Shown here: piece after piece, positions 37,435-46,455 of the stretch | Layout: the number at the start of each line of letters is the position of its first letter | Position numbering within the stretch: position 1 is the stretch's first letter | NCBI RefSeq assembly: GCF_030412785.1 | Contig: NZ_CP125295.1 | Location: forward strand, 1,426,001 to 1,490,000 | Reading direction: 5' to 3' | DNA length: 64,000 nt | Source: Paraburkholderia sabiae | Lineage (GTDB): Bacteria > Pseudomonadota > Gammaproteobacteria > Burkholderiales > Burkholderiaceae | The notes under the pieces: model-generated | What the model was told of the DNA's origin: nothing | What the model saw: the letters and a program-made list of their open reading frames with translations, nothing else | Database searches by the model: none | Translations under genes and position numbers: made by a program

Positions 37435-37860
37435 TTATCGGCCGCGCCGCCCCTTCAGCGATCGCTTCGGACGGGCGGTGCGTACGCTTACCAGTGCTTC
37501 CATGTCTCGTGTTTTCTGGTACAGGGCAATTTTCTCGACGATGTAGGCTTCGCTTTGGCGTAGTTCGTCGATCTTGCCTCTGACTTCCTGCAGTCGCTCC
37601 TCCAGAATACCTATCGTTTCTTCGAGCGAGAAGGTGTTGGCCTCATAGGCCTGCATCAGCGGACCAATGTCCTTGAGGGCGAATCCGAGACGCTGTGCGT
37701 TGCGGACCTTGATGATCACATCCAGTGCATCGGCGCCATATTCCCGATAGGTGCGGCTTCCCGCCTGCCGCGCGGTCGATCGGATCAGACCCACTTCCTC
37801 GTAATGACGGATGCCGTCCTTGGACAGGCCGGATAGCTTTGCCAGCTCGCTGATCAGCAC
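37435..37860 (-). CDS. MerR-family transcriptional regulator
   Basis: DNA-distorting activator/repressor with an N-terminal winged HTH (residues 1-70: VLISELAKLSGLSKDGIRHYEEVGLI) and a dimerising coiled coil (about 75-120). The 141-aa product from GTG 37860 has GGAGG eight bases upstream and the canonical MerR N-terminus; the TTG at 37890 adds ten unconserved residues and is rejected. There is no conserved cysteine set for metal binding, so an organic effector is more likely. It is divergent from an SDR gene across a typical MerR operator. Confidence 0.88.
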   Translation of the reverse strand: MLISELAKLSGLSKDGIRHYEEVGLIRSTARQAGSRTYREYGADALDVIIKVRNAQRLGFALKDIGPLMQAYEANTFSLEETIGILEERLQEVRGKIDELRQSEAYIVEKIALYQKTRDMEALVSVRTARPKRSLKGRRGR

Positions 37861-37898
37861 GGGATCATCCTCCTTTCTTTCGTGAGCCAAACGACTAC

Positions 37899-37929
37899 TT
37901 GACTGTGGGGTTTCCCCACAGTTTATAAA
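37899..37929 (+). promoter_or_regulatory. MerR-type promoter with operator in a 19-bp spacer
   Basis: TTGACT (37899-37904) and TATAAA (37924-37929) are 19 bp apart. The perfect palindrome ACTGTGGGG-TTT-CCCCACAGT (37902-37922) fills the spacer. This overlong spacer with a dyad is the hallmark of MerR-controlled promoters, here reading into the SDR gene. Confidence 0.85.
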
Positions 37930-37963
37930 TAACGACTACCGTTCATTCAACGAAAAGGCAAAC

Positions 37964-38785
37964 ATGGCTATCTGCGCGCATCCCCCTGTTGCTCTGGTCA
38001 CTGGGGCTTCTTCCGGTATTGGTAAAAGCATTGCCTTGGCGCTTCTGAAAGAAGGTTACATCGTCTACGGTGCGGCACGACGTGCTGATCAGTTGGCTCC
38101 GATCCAGGCCGCAGGCGGTCGTGTTCTCTACATGGACATCACGGATAAAGCCGCGGTCGATGCCGGGGTGGCGCAGGTACTAAACGAGCAACCCCGCATC
38201 GACGTGTTGATCAATGCCGCAGGATATGGCCAATATGGCGCGCTCGAAGACATACCGATGGACGACGCCCATCGGCAATTCGACGTGAATGTATTCGGTA
38301 CGGCCCGGTTGATCCAGAAGGTGTTGCCAAAGATGAGGGAGCAGGCGGCCGGCAAGATCGTTAACGTAACGTCGGTCGGCGGAAAGATCTATACGCCGAT
38401 GGGGGGCTGGTATCACGCCTCGAAATTTGCCCTGGAAGGGTACAGCGATGTGTTGAGGCTGGAAACCAGGCCTTTCGGCATCGACGTCATCGTGATCGAG
38501 CCCGGGATCATTGCAACAGGGTGGGGCGATATCGCTATCGCGGAAGCGCAGCGTCTCTCGGGCACGGGCCCATATATCAAGCTCCTTAGACAATACGTCG
38601 AAGTCCAGCGCCAATCGGAGGGCTCGTCGCCAGAGGCGATCGCTAAACTGACGCTCAAGGCATTGAAGGCATCGCGTCCGAGAGCGCGCTATCACGCGGG
38701 TGCAATGGCTGGCCCGATTTTATTTCTACGATGGCTGCTTTCGGATGCCATGTTCGACCGTTTGGTCATGATGTCTTTTCGGTGA
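37964..38785 (+). CDS. Short-chain dehydrogenase/reductase
   Basis: NAD(P)-dependent oxidoreductase of 273 aa in the classical SDR family. The cofactor motif TGASSGIG spans residues 13-20, NAAGYG follows near 85, and the catalytic triad is S137, Y150 and K154 (YHASK). The substrate is unknown. The promoter structure indicates control by the divergent MerR regulator, so it may be a detoxification or stress enzyme induced by a small molecule. Confidence 0.9.
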   Translation: MAICAHPPVALVTGASSGIGKSIALALLKEGYIVYGAARRADQLAPIQAAGGRVLYMDITDKAAVDAGVAQVLNEQPRIDVLINAAGYGQYGALEDIPMDDAHRQFDVNVFGTARLIQKVLPKMREQAAGKIVNVTSVGGKIYTPMGGWYHASKFALEGYSDVLRLETRPFGIDVIVIEPGIIATGWGDIAIAEAQRLSGTGPYIKLLRQYVEVQRQSEGSSPEAIAKLTLKALKASRPRARYHAGAMAGPILFLRWLLSDAMFDRLVMMSFR

Positions 38786-38980
38786 TCGATCCATACACTG
38801 TCGTACGGCAGTAGATATCCCGGGCGAATTCCGATCATCCAAAAGTGCACCGAAAAGCTTATGCTTTGGATCTTTTCCAATGATTAAGGCTAACGAAAAT
38901 CGATCCTGACGCAACGCGAAGTTTGGGCGGAGACGCCGAGATTCACACGTTGCCATACAACACCTCTTCGGGATCAAGCT

Positions 38981-40321
38981 ATGTCAACGGAATCATTTGG
39001 CTATAAGCAGGAACTGAAACGCACGCTTGGGTTTGTCGACCTCGTTATCTACGGTGTGATCTTCATGATACCGATCGCACCGTTTGCGATCTACGGCTAC
39101 GTTGCGGATGCAGCAGGCCGGATGGTTGCCTTGGCGTATGTGATTGGGATGGTCGCCATGTTGTTCACTGCGCTGAGCTACAAAGTCCTGTCCGAGGATT
39201 TCCCGATTGCGGGGTCAGCTTATGCATACGCGCAACGAGGCATAGGCGAGACAGCGGGTTTCTTCACCGGGTGGATGCTCATCCTGGACTATCTACTGAT
39301 TCCCGCGCTGACATATGTGGTCGCAGCTTCCGCGCTTTCGTCGCTGTTTCCGCTTTTACCCAAGTGGCTCTGGATTGTTGCTTTCTTACTCATTGGCACC
39401 GTCACCAACTATGTTGGCGTGCAGGTGACAGCGGCGGCCAACAGGCTGTTCCTAATTGCCCAGATCCTCGTATTGATCATCTTTTGCGTATGTGGACTGT
39501 ACTCGCTGTATCACGGCGAGGGTGCAGGGCGCCTCACGCTGAATCCGCTGTTTCAGCCTGCGTCTTTCAAGCCGATCATGATTTTCTCGGCAGTGTCCGT
39601 GTGCGCCTTGTCTTTCCTTGGATTTGACGGCATTTCCATGCTCGCTGAAGAGGTCCGAGGCAACAGTACAAAGACCGTTGGAAATGCGACGGTCGTGTCC
39701 CTGCTATGTGTGGGCGTGTTGTTTGTACTGCAGACATGGATCGCAGCAGACCTGGCCGCCGGGCTCAAATTCAAGTCTTTGGATACTGCGTTCTATGAAA
39801 TCGCCGAGGTAGCAGGAGGCAAGCCGTTGTCTTTGCTCACTGCTTGGTCCACGGCGCTGACCTTCGGGGTCTCTTGTTCTATCGCTTCCCAGACAGCTAT
39901 TGCTCGCCTGCTTTATTCCATGGCGCGTGATCGAAAGTTGCCGCTCGTATTGGCTAGAGTCCATTCGGCGTTCAAGACGCCTCATGTCAGCCTGGTGTCG
40001 GTCTCGATTGTTTCACTGGGATTGTCGCTGGGATTTCTCGATCACCTGGATACTCTAACGAACTTCGTGAATTTCGGCGCACTCAGTGGCTTCATGATGT
40101 TGCATGTCGCGGTTATTTCACACTATATTTTCCGGAAACGCTCGCGGTCATTCCTCAAACATCTTTTGTCCCCGGCGATAGGTTTTGTGATTCTCGCCTA
40201 CGTGCTCTACTCGATGGGCATGGCCACATGGGAATTGGGCGTGGCATGGTGCGGTTTCGGTATCGTCTATTACTTCATTCTGAAGAAAATCTTTCATCGA
40301 AATATGGTACTCGACGTCTGA
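38981..40321 (+). CDS. APC-family amino acid/polyamine permease
   Basis: Twelve-helix inner membrane transporter of 446 aa. The N-terminal KRTLGFVDLVIYGVIFMIPIAPFAIYGYVAD and SEDFPIAGSAYAYAQRGIGETAGFFTGW segments are typical of PuuP-like putrescine/amino acid importers. The substrate cannot be assigned. It stands alone, with a LysR regulator convergent downstream and an SDR gene 195 bp upstream. Confidence 0.88.
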   Translation: MSTESFGYKQELKRTLGFVDLVIYGVIFMIPIAPFAIYGYVADAAGRMVALAYVIGMVAMLFTALSYKVLSEDFPIAGSAYAYAQRGIGETAGFFTGWMLILDYLLIPALTYVVAASALSSLFPLLPKWLWIVAFLLIGTVTNYVGVQVTAAANRLFLIAQILVLIIFCVCGLYSLYHGEGAGRLTLNPLFQPASFKPIMIFSAVSVCALSFLGFDGISMLAEEVRGNSTKTVGNATVVSLLCVGVLFVLQTWIAADLAAGLKFKSLDTAFYEIAEVAGGKPLSLLTAWSTALTFGVSCSIASQTAIARLLYSMARDRKLPLVLARVHSAFKTPHVSLVSVSIVSLGLSLGFLDHLDTLTNFVNFGALSGFMMLHVAVISHYIFRKRSRSFLKHLLSPAIGFVILAYVLYSMGMATWELGVAWCGFGIVYYFILKKIFHRNMVLDV

Positions 40322-40427
40322 CAAATCTTTATGCGGAATTGGAAAAAAACGCACTCATCACGGAGCACTTGGTGGAGGTGTGGGTTTGCGATCCACCGTC
40401 AATCAAGCGTTGCTACGTGCAAGCGAT

Positions 40428-41396
40428 TTATGCCTGAGGACATTCCGCTGCGTTCACCGTCGAGGCCGCATATTCGTCAAGCAAATGAGCATCGCGCGCG
40501 GTTACGGTCGGTAAGTACTGGCGCAAGAACTCAATCCACGTTCGTATTCTCGCATCGATGTACTTTCGTGAAGGATGAAGCGCGTAGATGTTCATCTTCT
40601 GCAGTACATATTGCGATAGAACGCGAACGAGGCTTCCGTCCAATAGGCCATCAAGCGCCAGGTACACTGGTACCGTGCCTATACCCATGCTTGAGCGCAC
40701 CGCTAGTGCAACTGCTTCACCTGTGTTCAATTCTACTGAACCTGAAATTTTGACTGCTTCGCTTCCCTTGTCGCTTTCAAGCAACCACTCGTACGCGGGA
40801 AACGCGGGCGTGTGGAGAATAAGACACTCATGCTGAGCGAGTTCATTCAGATTACCTGGCATACCTCGTTCCAGCACGTATGTAGGCGACGCGCAGAGAA
40901 CGCTGAATGAGGAACCCAACAAGTGCGAGACAAGGTCGGAGTCGGGGAGGACGGACGAGGTTGATACGATGGCAATATCAATGCCCTCTTCATAGAGTTC
41001 TGGAACGCGTTGAGATAGGGTGAGGTCAGCAACGACTTCGGGGTAAGACGTCCGATACGCCTTAATTGCAGGCAGAATATAGCGCAGCCCAAATCCTGCG
41101 AAGCTGTGAATGTGCAATTTTCCTGTAGGCCGCTGCTGAGCGTCGCTGGCTTCCTCCTCAGCTCTCTCGATGTCCGCAAGAATTTGTTTGCATCGCTCAA
41201 GGTAGATTTCACCCGCCGGTGTAAGCGCAAGTTTTCGAGTAGAACGATTCAGCAACCTAGTGCGCAACCGTCCCTCAAGTTCTGTTATCGCCCTTGACAT
41301 GGCTCCTGGACTTGTGTTGAAGGTCTCTGCCGCGCGTGTAAACGCCCCGCATTCCACGATGCGTACAAAGACGCGCATCTGACTGACTGTATCCAT
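40428..41396 (-). CDS. LysR-family transcriptional regulator
   Basis: The 322-aa protein has the N-terminal HTH (residues 1-60: MDTVSQMRVFVRIVECGAFTRAAETFNTSPGAMSRAITELE) and a C-terminal periplasmic-binding-like effector domain (about 90-290). It belongs to the CrgA/DsdC-like branch by overall look. No divergent partner gene is present in the 700 bp upstream, so its target is unclear; the APC permease convergent with it is one candidate. Confidence 0.9.
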   Translation of the reverse strand: MDTVSQMRVFVRIVECGAFTRAAETFNTSPGAMSRAITELEGRLRTRLLNRSTRKLALTPAGEIYLERCKQILADIERAEEEASDAQQRPTGKLHIHSFAGFGLRYILPAIKAYRTSYPEVVADLTLSQRVPELYEEGIDIAIVSTSSVLPDSDLVSHLLGSSFSVLCASPTYVLERGMPGNLNELAQHECLILHTPAFPAYEWLLESDKGSEAVKISGSVELNTGEAVALAVRSSMGIGTVPVYLALDGLLDGSLVRVLSQYVLQKMNIYALHPSRKYIDARIRTWIEFLRQYLPTVTARDAHLLDEYAASTVNAAECPQA

Positions 41397-42101
41397 CTTA
41401 TTCCCGCTCTTTGGTCAACGCCACGTTGCTGGCATGCTCATATAACCATGTAACTGCTGGTTTTCCGTTCCCTGCCGAGCCACGGGAGGAGGAGACCGAT
41501 CCGAGTCGAACGTAACCTCCATTTTGATTTCGAGAAGGCGCAGATCTTGCGGCTAAGGTATTGTTTACATCAAGGTAATTCGCCTTGCGGCCCGCATACT
41601 TTTGAGCAAGACCATTGTCGAACTAGATACCGGTCGCGAGAGCGGGCTCATTCAAACGTGTTCGGCTATGCCGCCCGATTCTTTAGTGCAGCCGCCGGAA
41701 TGCGACGCCCGGATACAAGTGTCCGGTTAAGGGTTGAATTGGCTCGATAAGCTCAACCTGGCATCACAGAGCGGAGTAATTGGTAACCGGAAGAACTCGG
41801 TATTTACAGGTGAGGAAATTGTACGAGCGCACGCTTTTTGAGAACAGTAACTTTCTGACAAGGGATTCTTTCGAAAGTTGGTAATAGTTCGATCGTTGCG
41901 TTCGCTGGAGATACGTAGCGGAAACCGTTCCTTGATGTTTGATCCAATTTCAGTACGGATTGCGTCATGCTCTTTTGATCGAAACATAGACGATGAAAAG
42001 TGCCGCTTATAGCGCGACCGATTTCGCGTGACCAGTGCTCGGCCATCTACCAGGAAGGCGTGCTAAGCGGCACGGATCTCCCGCCGATCTTGTTAAACTA
42101 T
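41397..42101. other. Gene-poor stretch
   Basis: About 700 bp of lower-GC DNA between a LysR gene and a small hypothetical. Several short open frames occur on both strands (for example 41804-42046 on the minus strand) but none shows a recognisable family, strong ribosome site, or typical codon use. It may be remnant DNA. Confidence 0.4.
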
Positions 42102-42341
42102 CTAGCAACAGTCCGGAATCTGCATAGCCGGCCGCTCGGGTGCCGGTGGAAAGATGCACCAGTTTCCATCGGAGTGACGATAAAAGAACATTGCCTTCGA
42201 TCCTGTTCCATTCTCAGCGACAACGCAAACGTAACGCCCAATCCTGGATCGTCCGTAGTGGCTGACTCTGAACCCTCGCTCAGGATTGGGCGACAACCAG
42301 TTCTCGACCATTGCTTTCAACGACCGTCCTATTCTTTCCAT
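42102..42341 (-). CDS. Small hypothetical protein
   Basis: A 79-aa product starting MERIGRSLKAMVENW, with aromatic and basic residues typical of a small folded protein (SKAMFFYRHSDGNWCIFPPAPERPAMQ). ATG 42341 has GGAG seven bases upstream. I recall similar short proteins with a WxxFPPAxxRPxM ending in Paraburkholderia, but no function is known. It lies alone in a gene-poor stretch. Confidence 0.5.
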   Translation of the reverse strand: MERIGRSLKAMVENWLSPNPERGFRVSHYGRSRIGRYVCVVAENGTGSKAMFFYRHSDGNWCIFPPAPERPAMQIPDCC

Positions 42342-42606
42342 TGAACTTCTCCATCTAACTTAACGTCATGGCGCTGATTTGAAACGGTTTCTCACCAGCT
42401 CGTTTAGTGGAGGTTTCTGCGCCCTTGGCGGGACCGTTAGGAGCAGTTGGGTACCTTCGGAGGGTGGGGTGTGGCACCTGTCACAGAGCAGCTCAGCGGT
42501 CGAGTGACACTTCGCGGCTATCTATCTCGCGTAAAGCGCTCGAATGCTGGCCATCTCGTGATTTGGCTCCTTCTGGTACCCATCGTCGCGGCGGTGCTGA
42601 ACGGGG

Positions 42607-43989
42607 CTACCTTGATACCTCCTCCAGCGAGATTCCCCTTGTTTCCTGTCCAAGCACGGCAATGGTGATGGCCGAGATCAGAAAACACACTGCACCCATT
42701 GCGAATATGCCCCCTTGCCCGGTTACCGGAAGTGCGACGCCGATTGCATACGGGCCGATAATCGATCCCAACCGCCCGATCGACGACGCCATACCTGCGC
42801 CGGTCGCTCGCGCACGAGTCGGATAGAGTTCCGGCGTATAGGCGTAGATCACGCACCACATGCCAAAGAAGAAAAACTGCATGGCGAGGCCAGCTGCAAC
42901 GACTGCACCGATCGGCATTTTCAGGGCCGCGCATTGACCATAGATATAGGCCGTTAGCGCGCTGCCGAGGAGCATCGAGATCGCTGCCTTCTTGCGCCCC
43001 CACGCCTCAAGCAGCCATGCGGCGAAGAAGAAGCCCGGGATACCGGCGGTTGAAATGATGATGGTGTAAAAAACGGATTTCGTCGCCTGGTAGCCCGCCG
43101 CCTGCAGCAGCGCACCGAGCCATGATGTCAGGCCATAGTATCCGAGTAGCGTGAAGAACCACACCACCCAGAGCATCAGCGTGCGCTTGGCGTAAGGCGC
43201 ACGCCACAGTTCCGCGAGAATTTCGAGCGTGCTGTGTCTGCCGACCCCGAGCGCCTCCGGAATTTTTGCGATCGGTGGCAGCGTCATCATTCCCGAACGG
43301 CGGCGGACCTTCTCCTCAATCGCGGAGACAGTGCGCTCAGCATCCGCGTTGCGCCCCACGGTTTCAAGCCATCGGGGAGACTCCGGGACGGCGCGGCGGA
43401 TCACCAGCAGAAGGAGGGAAGGCGCGGCGAGTGCGATGAACACGCCACGCCAGCCGGTCACAGGCATCAGGAAATAAATCAGTATGCCTGCTGCCACAAA
43501 GCCCACCGGAAGAAACCCTTCGAGAATGGCGCTGTACTTGCCTCGAACTCGGGTCGGAAGAAACTCTGAGACCAGGGTGAGCGCGATGGGCAATTCCATG
43601 CCCATACCCACACCAAGCAGCACTCGAGCGCCGACGAGTTGGGATGCGTTTGCACACAGCCCGCAGAGCAGACTTCCCACGCCCCAGATAACCATGCTGA
43701 ACTGGAAAACGGGTTTACGGCCGAAACGGTCCGACAGGATACCTGCCAGCGCCGCGCCGATAAACATACCGAAAAGGCTGGAACTGGCGACAAAGCCTGC
43801 GGCTGCGGTGCTTAATCCAAATTCGGTCTTGATCGAACCTAAGACAAACGTCATCGCGGCGAGGTCCATGGAATCAAACAGCCACGCGGTGGCGATGATC
43901 AGAAAGATGCCGCGCTGGTATCTGGTCAACGGTAGCCGTTCCAGTCGACCGGCAGCGTTCACGGCGCCGGCGAGATTTTCAGCTTTCAT
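42607..43989 (-). CDS. MFS transporter
   Basis: Major facilitator superfamily importer of 460 aa with twelve predicted helices. The A-loop motif between helices 2 and 3 is clear: GILSDRFGRKPVF; a sugar-porter/AAHS-like PESPRWLE motif precedes the central loop, and the mid-loop separates the two halves. Such carriers often take up carboxylates or aromatic acids. AAGGAG ten bases upstream supports ATG 43989. It is divergent from the GntR gene, with the GTAATATATTAC palindrome between, and is likely the uptake system for the pathway encoded at 46456-51682. Confidence 0.88.
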   Translation of the reverse strand: MKAENLAGAVNAAGRLERLPLTRYQRGIFLIIATAWLFDSMDLAAMTFVLGSIKTEFGLSTAAAGFVASSSLFGMFIGAALAGILSDRFGRKPVFQFSMVIWGVGSLLCGLCANASQLVGARVLLGVGMGMELPIALTLVSEFLPTRVRGKYSAILEGFLPVGFVAAGILIYFLMPVTGWRGVFIALAAPSLLLLVIRRAVPESPRWLETVGRNADAERTVSAIEEKVRRRSGMMTLPPIAKIPEALGVGRHSTLEILAELWRAPYAKRTLMLWVVWFFTLLGYYGLTSWLGALLQAAGYQATKSVFYTIIISTAGIPGFFFAAWLLEAWGRKKAAISMLLGSALTAYIYGQCAALKMPIGAVVAAGLAMQFFFFGMWCVIYAYTPELYPTRARATGAGMASSIGRLGSIIGPYAIGVALPVTGQGGIFAMGAVCFLISAITIAVLGQETRGISLEEVSR

Positions 43990-44088
43990 CTGGATGTGTC
44001 TCCTTGGTTATGGCCCGGCCATGAGCGCCGCTGGCTATCGGTCGCGGTCGGCATGGCGCCGGCAAATGCGAATTTTCATGGAACATCA

Positions 44089-44100
44089 GTAATATATTAC
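44089..44100. promoter_or_regulatory. GntR operator candidate, MFS/gntR promoter region
   Basis: Perfect 12-bp palindrome GTAATATATTAC, 100 bp before the MFS start and 127 bp before gntR. The same word recurs at 46393-46404 and, with one change, at 46293-46304. Confidence 0.7.
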
Positions 44101-44226
44101 AGGCTGAAATTCCTGCGCATGATGGATTACCCGTATCAAAGTGATGAGCACTAACACCGGGAAGTAGCAGGACGTGTGATATATCTGTAGTATGTGAAAC
44201 GGGCACTAGGCTATCGGGGGAGCAAC

Positions 44227-44904
44227 ATGCTACAGGTACCGAAATCAAATCCGTCGCTCGCTGACCAGGCGCATCGCAAACTGGAAGAATTGATCGTCAC
44301 GCTCGAGCTACCGCCGGGTTCGACCTACAGCGAGTTCGCGCTGAGCGATCTCGTGGGGATCGGTCGGACGCCTGTTCGGGAAGCCGTCAAACGTCTCGAG
44401 GCCGGTCGACTTCTTGAGACAGTGCCGCGGCATGGGGTGCGCGTCTCGCGAATCGATCTCTATGAGCAGCTCCAGGTCATTGAGTTACGTGCAGACCTGG
44501 AGCGCCTGATCTCGTCATGGGCTGCGATAAGGGCGATGCCTGCCGAGCGCAAGCAATTGCTGGAGATGGCAACGGAATTTGAGGAGGCGGCAAAGCGTGA
44601 CGATATTCACGCCTACCTTAGGGCGGTCTTCGTTGCCAACCAGTACATTGCCCAATGTGCGCGCAATCCCTTCGCGTCGGCTGCCATCGCACCGCTCTTC
44701 GGATTATCGAGACGCTTCTACTACGTCTACCACGAAGAACTGGCAAATCTCTCGGAGGTATCGCGGCTGCACTCCGAGCGGGGGCGGGCGGTCGCCATGG
44801 GTGACGCCGCCATCGCAGAACAGGCTGCGGTCGAGCTGATGAAGCGAATCGAGGATTTCACCCGCAAGATATTCATGCGCGAGGCGGGGCGCAGCTCACC
44901 CTAA
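44227..44904 (+). CDS. GntR-family regulator, FCD/FadR subfamily
   Basis: The 225-aa protein has an N-terminal winged HTH (about 12-75, with SDLVGIGRTPVREAVKRLE) and an all-helical FCD effector domain (about 80-215), which commonly binds carboxylic acids with a metal. Start ATG 44227 has GGGGGAG at good spacing; the frame from 44194 is longer but less well supported. It ends in the coding sequence of the convergent FAD gene (four-base overlap). It probably represses the surrounding catabolic genes until the acid substrate is present. Confidence 0.9.
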   Translation: MLQVPKSNPSLADQAHRKLEELIVTLELPPGSTYSEFALSDLVGIGRTPVREAVKRLEAGRLLETVPRHGVRVSRIDLYEQLQVIELRADLERLISSWAAIRAMPAERKQLLEMATEFEEAAKRDDIHAYLRAVFVANQYIAQCARNPFASAAIAPLFGLSRRFYYVYHEELANLSEVSRLHSERGRAVAMGDAAIAEQAAVELMKRIEDFTRKIFMREAGRSSP

Positions 44905-46271
44905 AGCGCGCTGCCGTGTGCTTTCATCAGGGCGCGAATCGTTTCACCCTGTAGGGCGCGGACGGTCACATTGTTAGCGAGCGCATATGACGCGGCAAGG
45001 CCGGCGGCTTGACCGTATTCGAAGCACTGGGCCGTTACGCGCGCGGATGCGAGCGCTTCATGCTCCGCGCTGAGGCAGCGGCCGGCCACGATGATATTTT
45101 CGCCGTTCTCCGGGATCATGGCGTTGTAGGGTACCTCGTAGTAATCGTCCAGTAGCCAGTGCAGTTTCGGTCGTTCGCCAGCATGGAGTTCGATGGGCCA
45201 TGGTACACGACAGATTCCGTCCGGACGCTTGCGGCACTCGAGCACGTCCTGGTTCCGGAGGGTGTCGACACCGACGATCGAACGGGTCTGTCGGATACCG
45301 GCTTCAACGCCCGTATCGATGACGAAGCTTCGTTCGCAACCGGCGACGTTTTCCGCGAAGAAACGCGCGTACTCGCGAACCTGCTCGCGACCCAACACTT
45401 CTGCCTGTGTGAAGTCCTCGGGATCAATGACGTTGAGCATGCGGCCATCCTTCGCCTGGAGGCGCGTGGCGTTGACCAGCAATTCATGGTCGCGTGGTGT
45501 CGGAAACACCCAGATCTTCTCGCGCGGCAGGGTGTACCGATGTTCGGCGTTCGCCAGCCGGATGCGTTCAGTGACCCAGGGCGGGCAGATCGTATCGGAG
45601 CCCCACGCATCGAGGAAGCGGTCGCAGTCGACGTTGCCTAGTCGGAAGAACATTGTTGGGTTCTGGATTTTTCCGTTATCTCCGAAGGTATAGCGTCCCC
45701 CCGCGCGAGCCACGACGGATGCGTCGCCGGACGCATCGATGATGACCTTCGCCCTGACCGTGCTGCGGCCGGCTGAGGATTCGAGCAGTAGCCCCCGGTA
45801 GGTGCCGTCTTCGATCAGCACTCCTGTTACCACGGTGTGGTAGAGAAGCCGCACACCCGCGTCATTGAGAAACTGGTCTGCCGTCTCGCTCCAGACCAGT
45901 GGATCGTGAGTCACCGTCCAAGTCTTGCCGTAGATCTGGGGTGCGGTCAGGCCTCCCCGCTCACTCAGCCGTTTCCTGAATCGCTCCGTGAATCCGAACA
46001 CAACCTGTTCAGGTGTTCGCGTCCTGTCGCTTGCCAGAAACATGCCGCAGATCGTGCCGGACATACCAGCCACTGCGGCCCCCCCGCAGAAACCATAACG
46101 CTCCACGAGTATCACGCTCCGACCCGCTTCGGCGGCTATCGTCGCAGCGGCCACACCGGCCGCGCCTCCCCCTACGACACAAACGTCGACCTCTGCGAGC
46201 AGAGGTACGTCCGTAAAGGCCGGCGAGTTGTGGATGGTTTCCCATCCGCGAAAGTAACGGTCAGATGTCAT
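44901..46271 (-). CDS. FAD-dependent oxidoreductase
   Basis: Flavoprotein of 456 aa of the FAD_oxidored (PF12831-like) type. The Rossmann motif VCVVGGGAAGVAAATIAAEAG followed by ERYGFCGGAAV lies at residues 28-60, and AKVIIDASGDASVVARAGG provides a second FAD contact. Its substrate is unknown; relatives dehydrogenate small acids or alpha-hydroxy compounds. The ATG at 46271 has GGAG seven bases upstream, so codons upstream to 46325 are not used. It is divergent from the enoyl-CoA hydratase gene, sharing a regulatory region with two GntR operator copies. Confidence 0.85.
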   Translation of the reverse strand: MTSDRYFRGWETIHNSPAFTDVPLLAEVDVCVVGGGAAGVAAATIAAEAGRSVILVERYGFCGGAAVAGMSGTICGMFLASDRTRTPEQVVFGFTERFRKRLSERGGLTAPQIYGKTWTVTHDPLVWSETADQFLNDAGVRLLYHTVVTGVLIEDGTYRGLLLESSAGRSTVRAKVIIDASGDASVVARAGGRYTFGDNGKIQNPTMFFRLGNVDCDRFLDAWGSDTICPPWVTERIRLANAEHRYTLPREKIWVFPTPRDHELLVNATRLQAKDGRMLNVIDPEDFTQAEVLGREQVREYARFFAENVAGCERSFVIDTGVEAGIRQTRSIVGVDTLRNQDVLECRKRPDGICRVPWPIELHAGERPKLHWLLDDYYEVPYNAMIPENGENIIVAGRCLSAEHEALASARVTAQCFEYGQAAGLAASYALANNVTVRALQGETIRALMKAHGSAL

Positions 46272-46292
46272 GGCTGTCTCCATTGGATATTT

Positions 46293-46404
46293 GAAATATA
46301 TTACACGACTTTGCGCTGTAGCCAAGCCCGTCCTATTTTGCGCGCGCCATTACACCGAAACGGGTAAACACTGATGCTCATATCGGATACTAGTAATATA
46401 TTAC
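46293..46404. promoter_or_regulatory. Divergent promoter region with two GntR operator copies
   Basis: GAAATATATTAC (46293-46304) lies 22 bp before the FAD gene and GTAATATATTAC (46393-46404) lies 52 bp before the hydratase gene. Each is placed to control one direction. Confidence 0.7.
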
Positions 46405-46455
46405 AGTTCAGGCAGCCTGGACTTCGGGCAGTTCAAACAGGAGAAGTAGACAGTC

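Noticed and set aside
41804..42046. 80-codon minus-strand frame in the gene-poor segment
   Set aside because: No ribosome site, no family resemblance and unbalanced composition.
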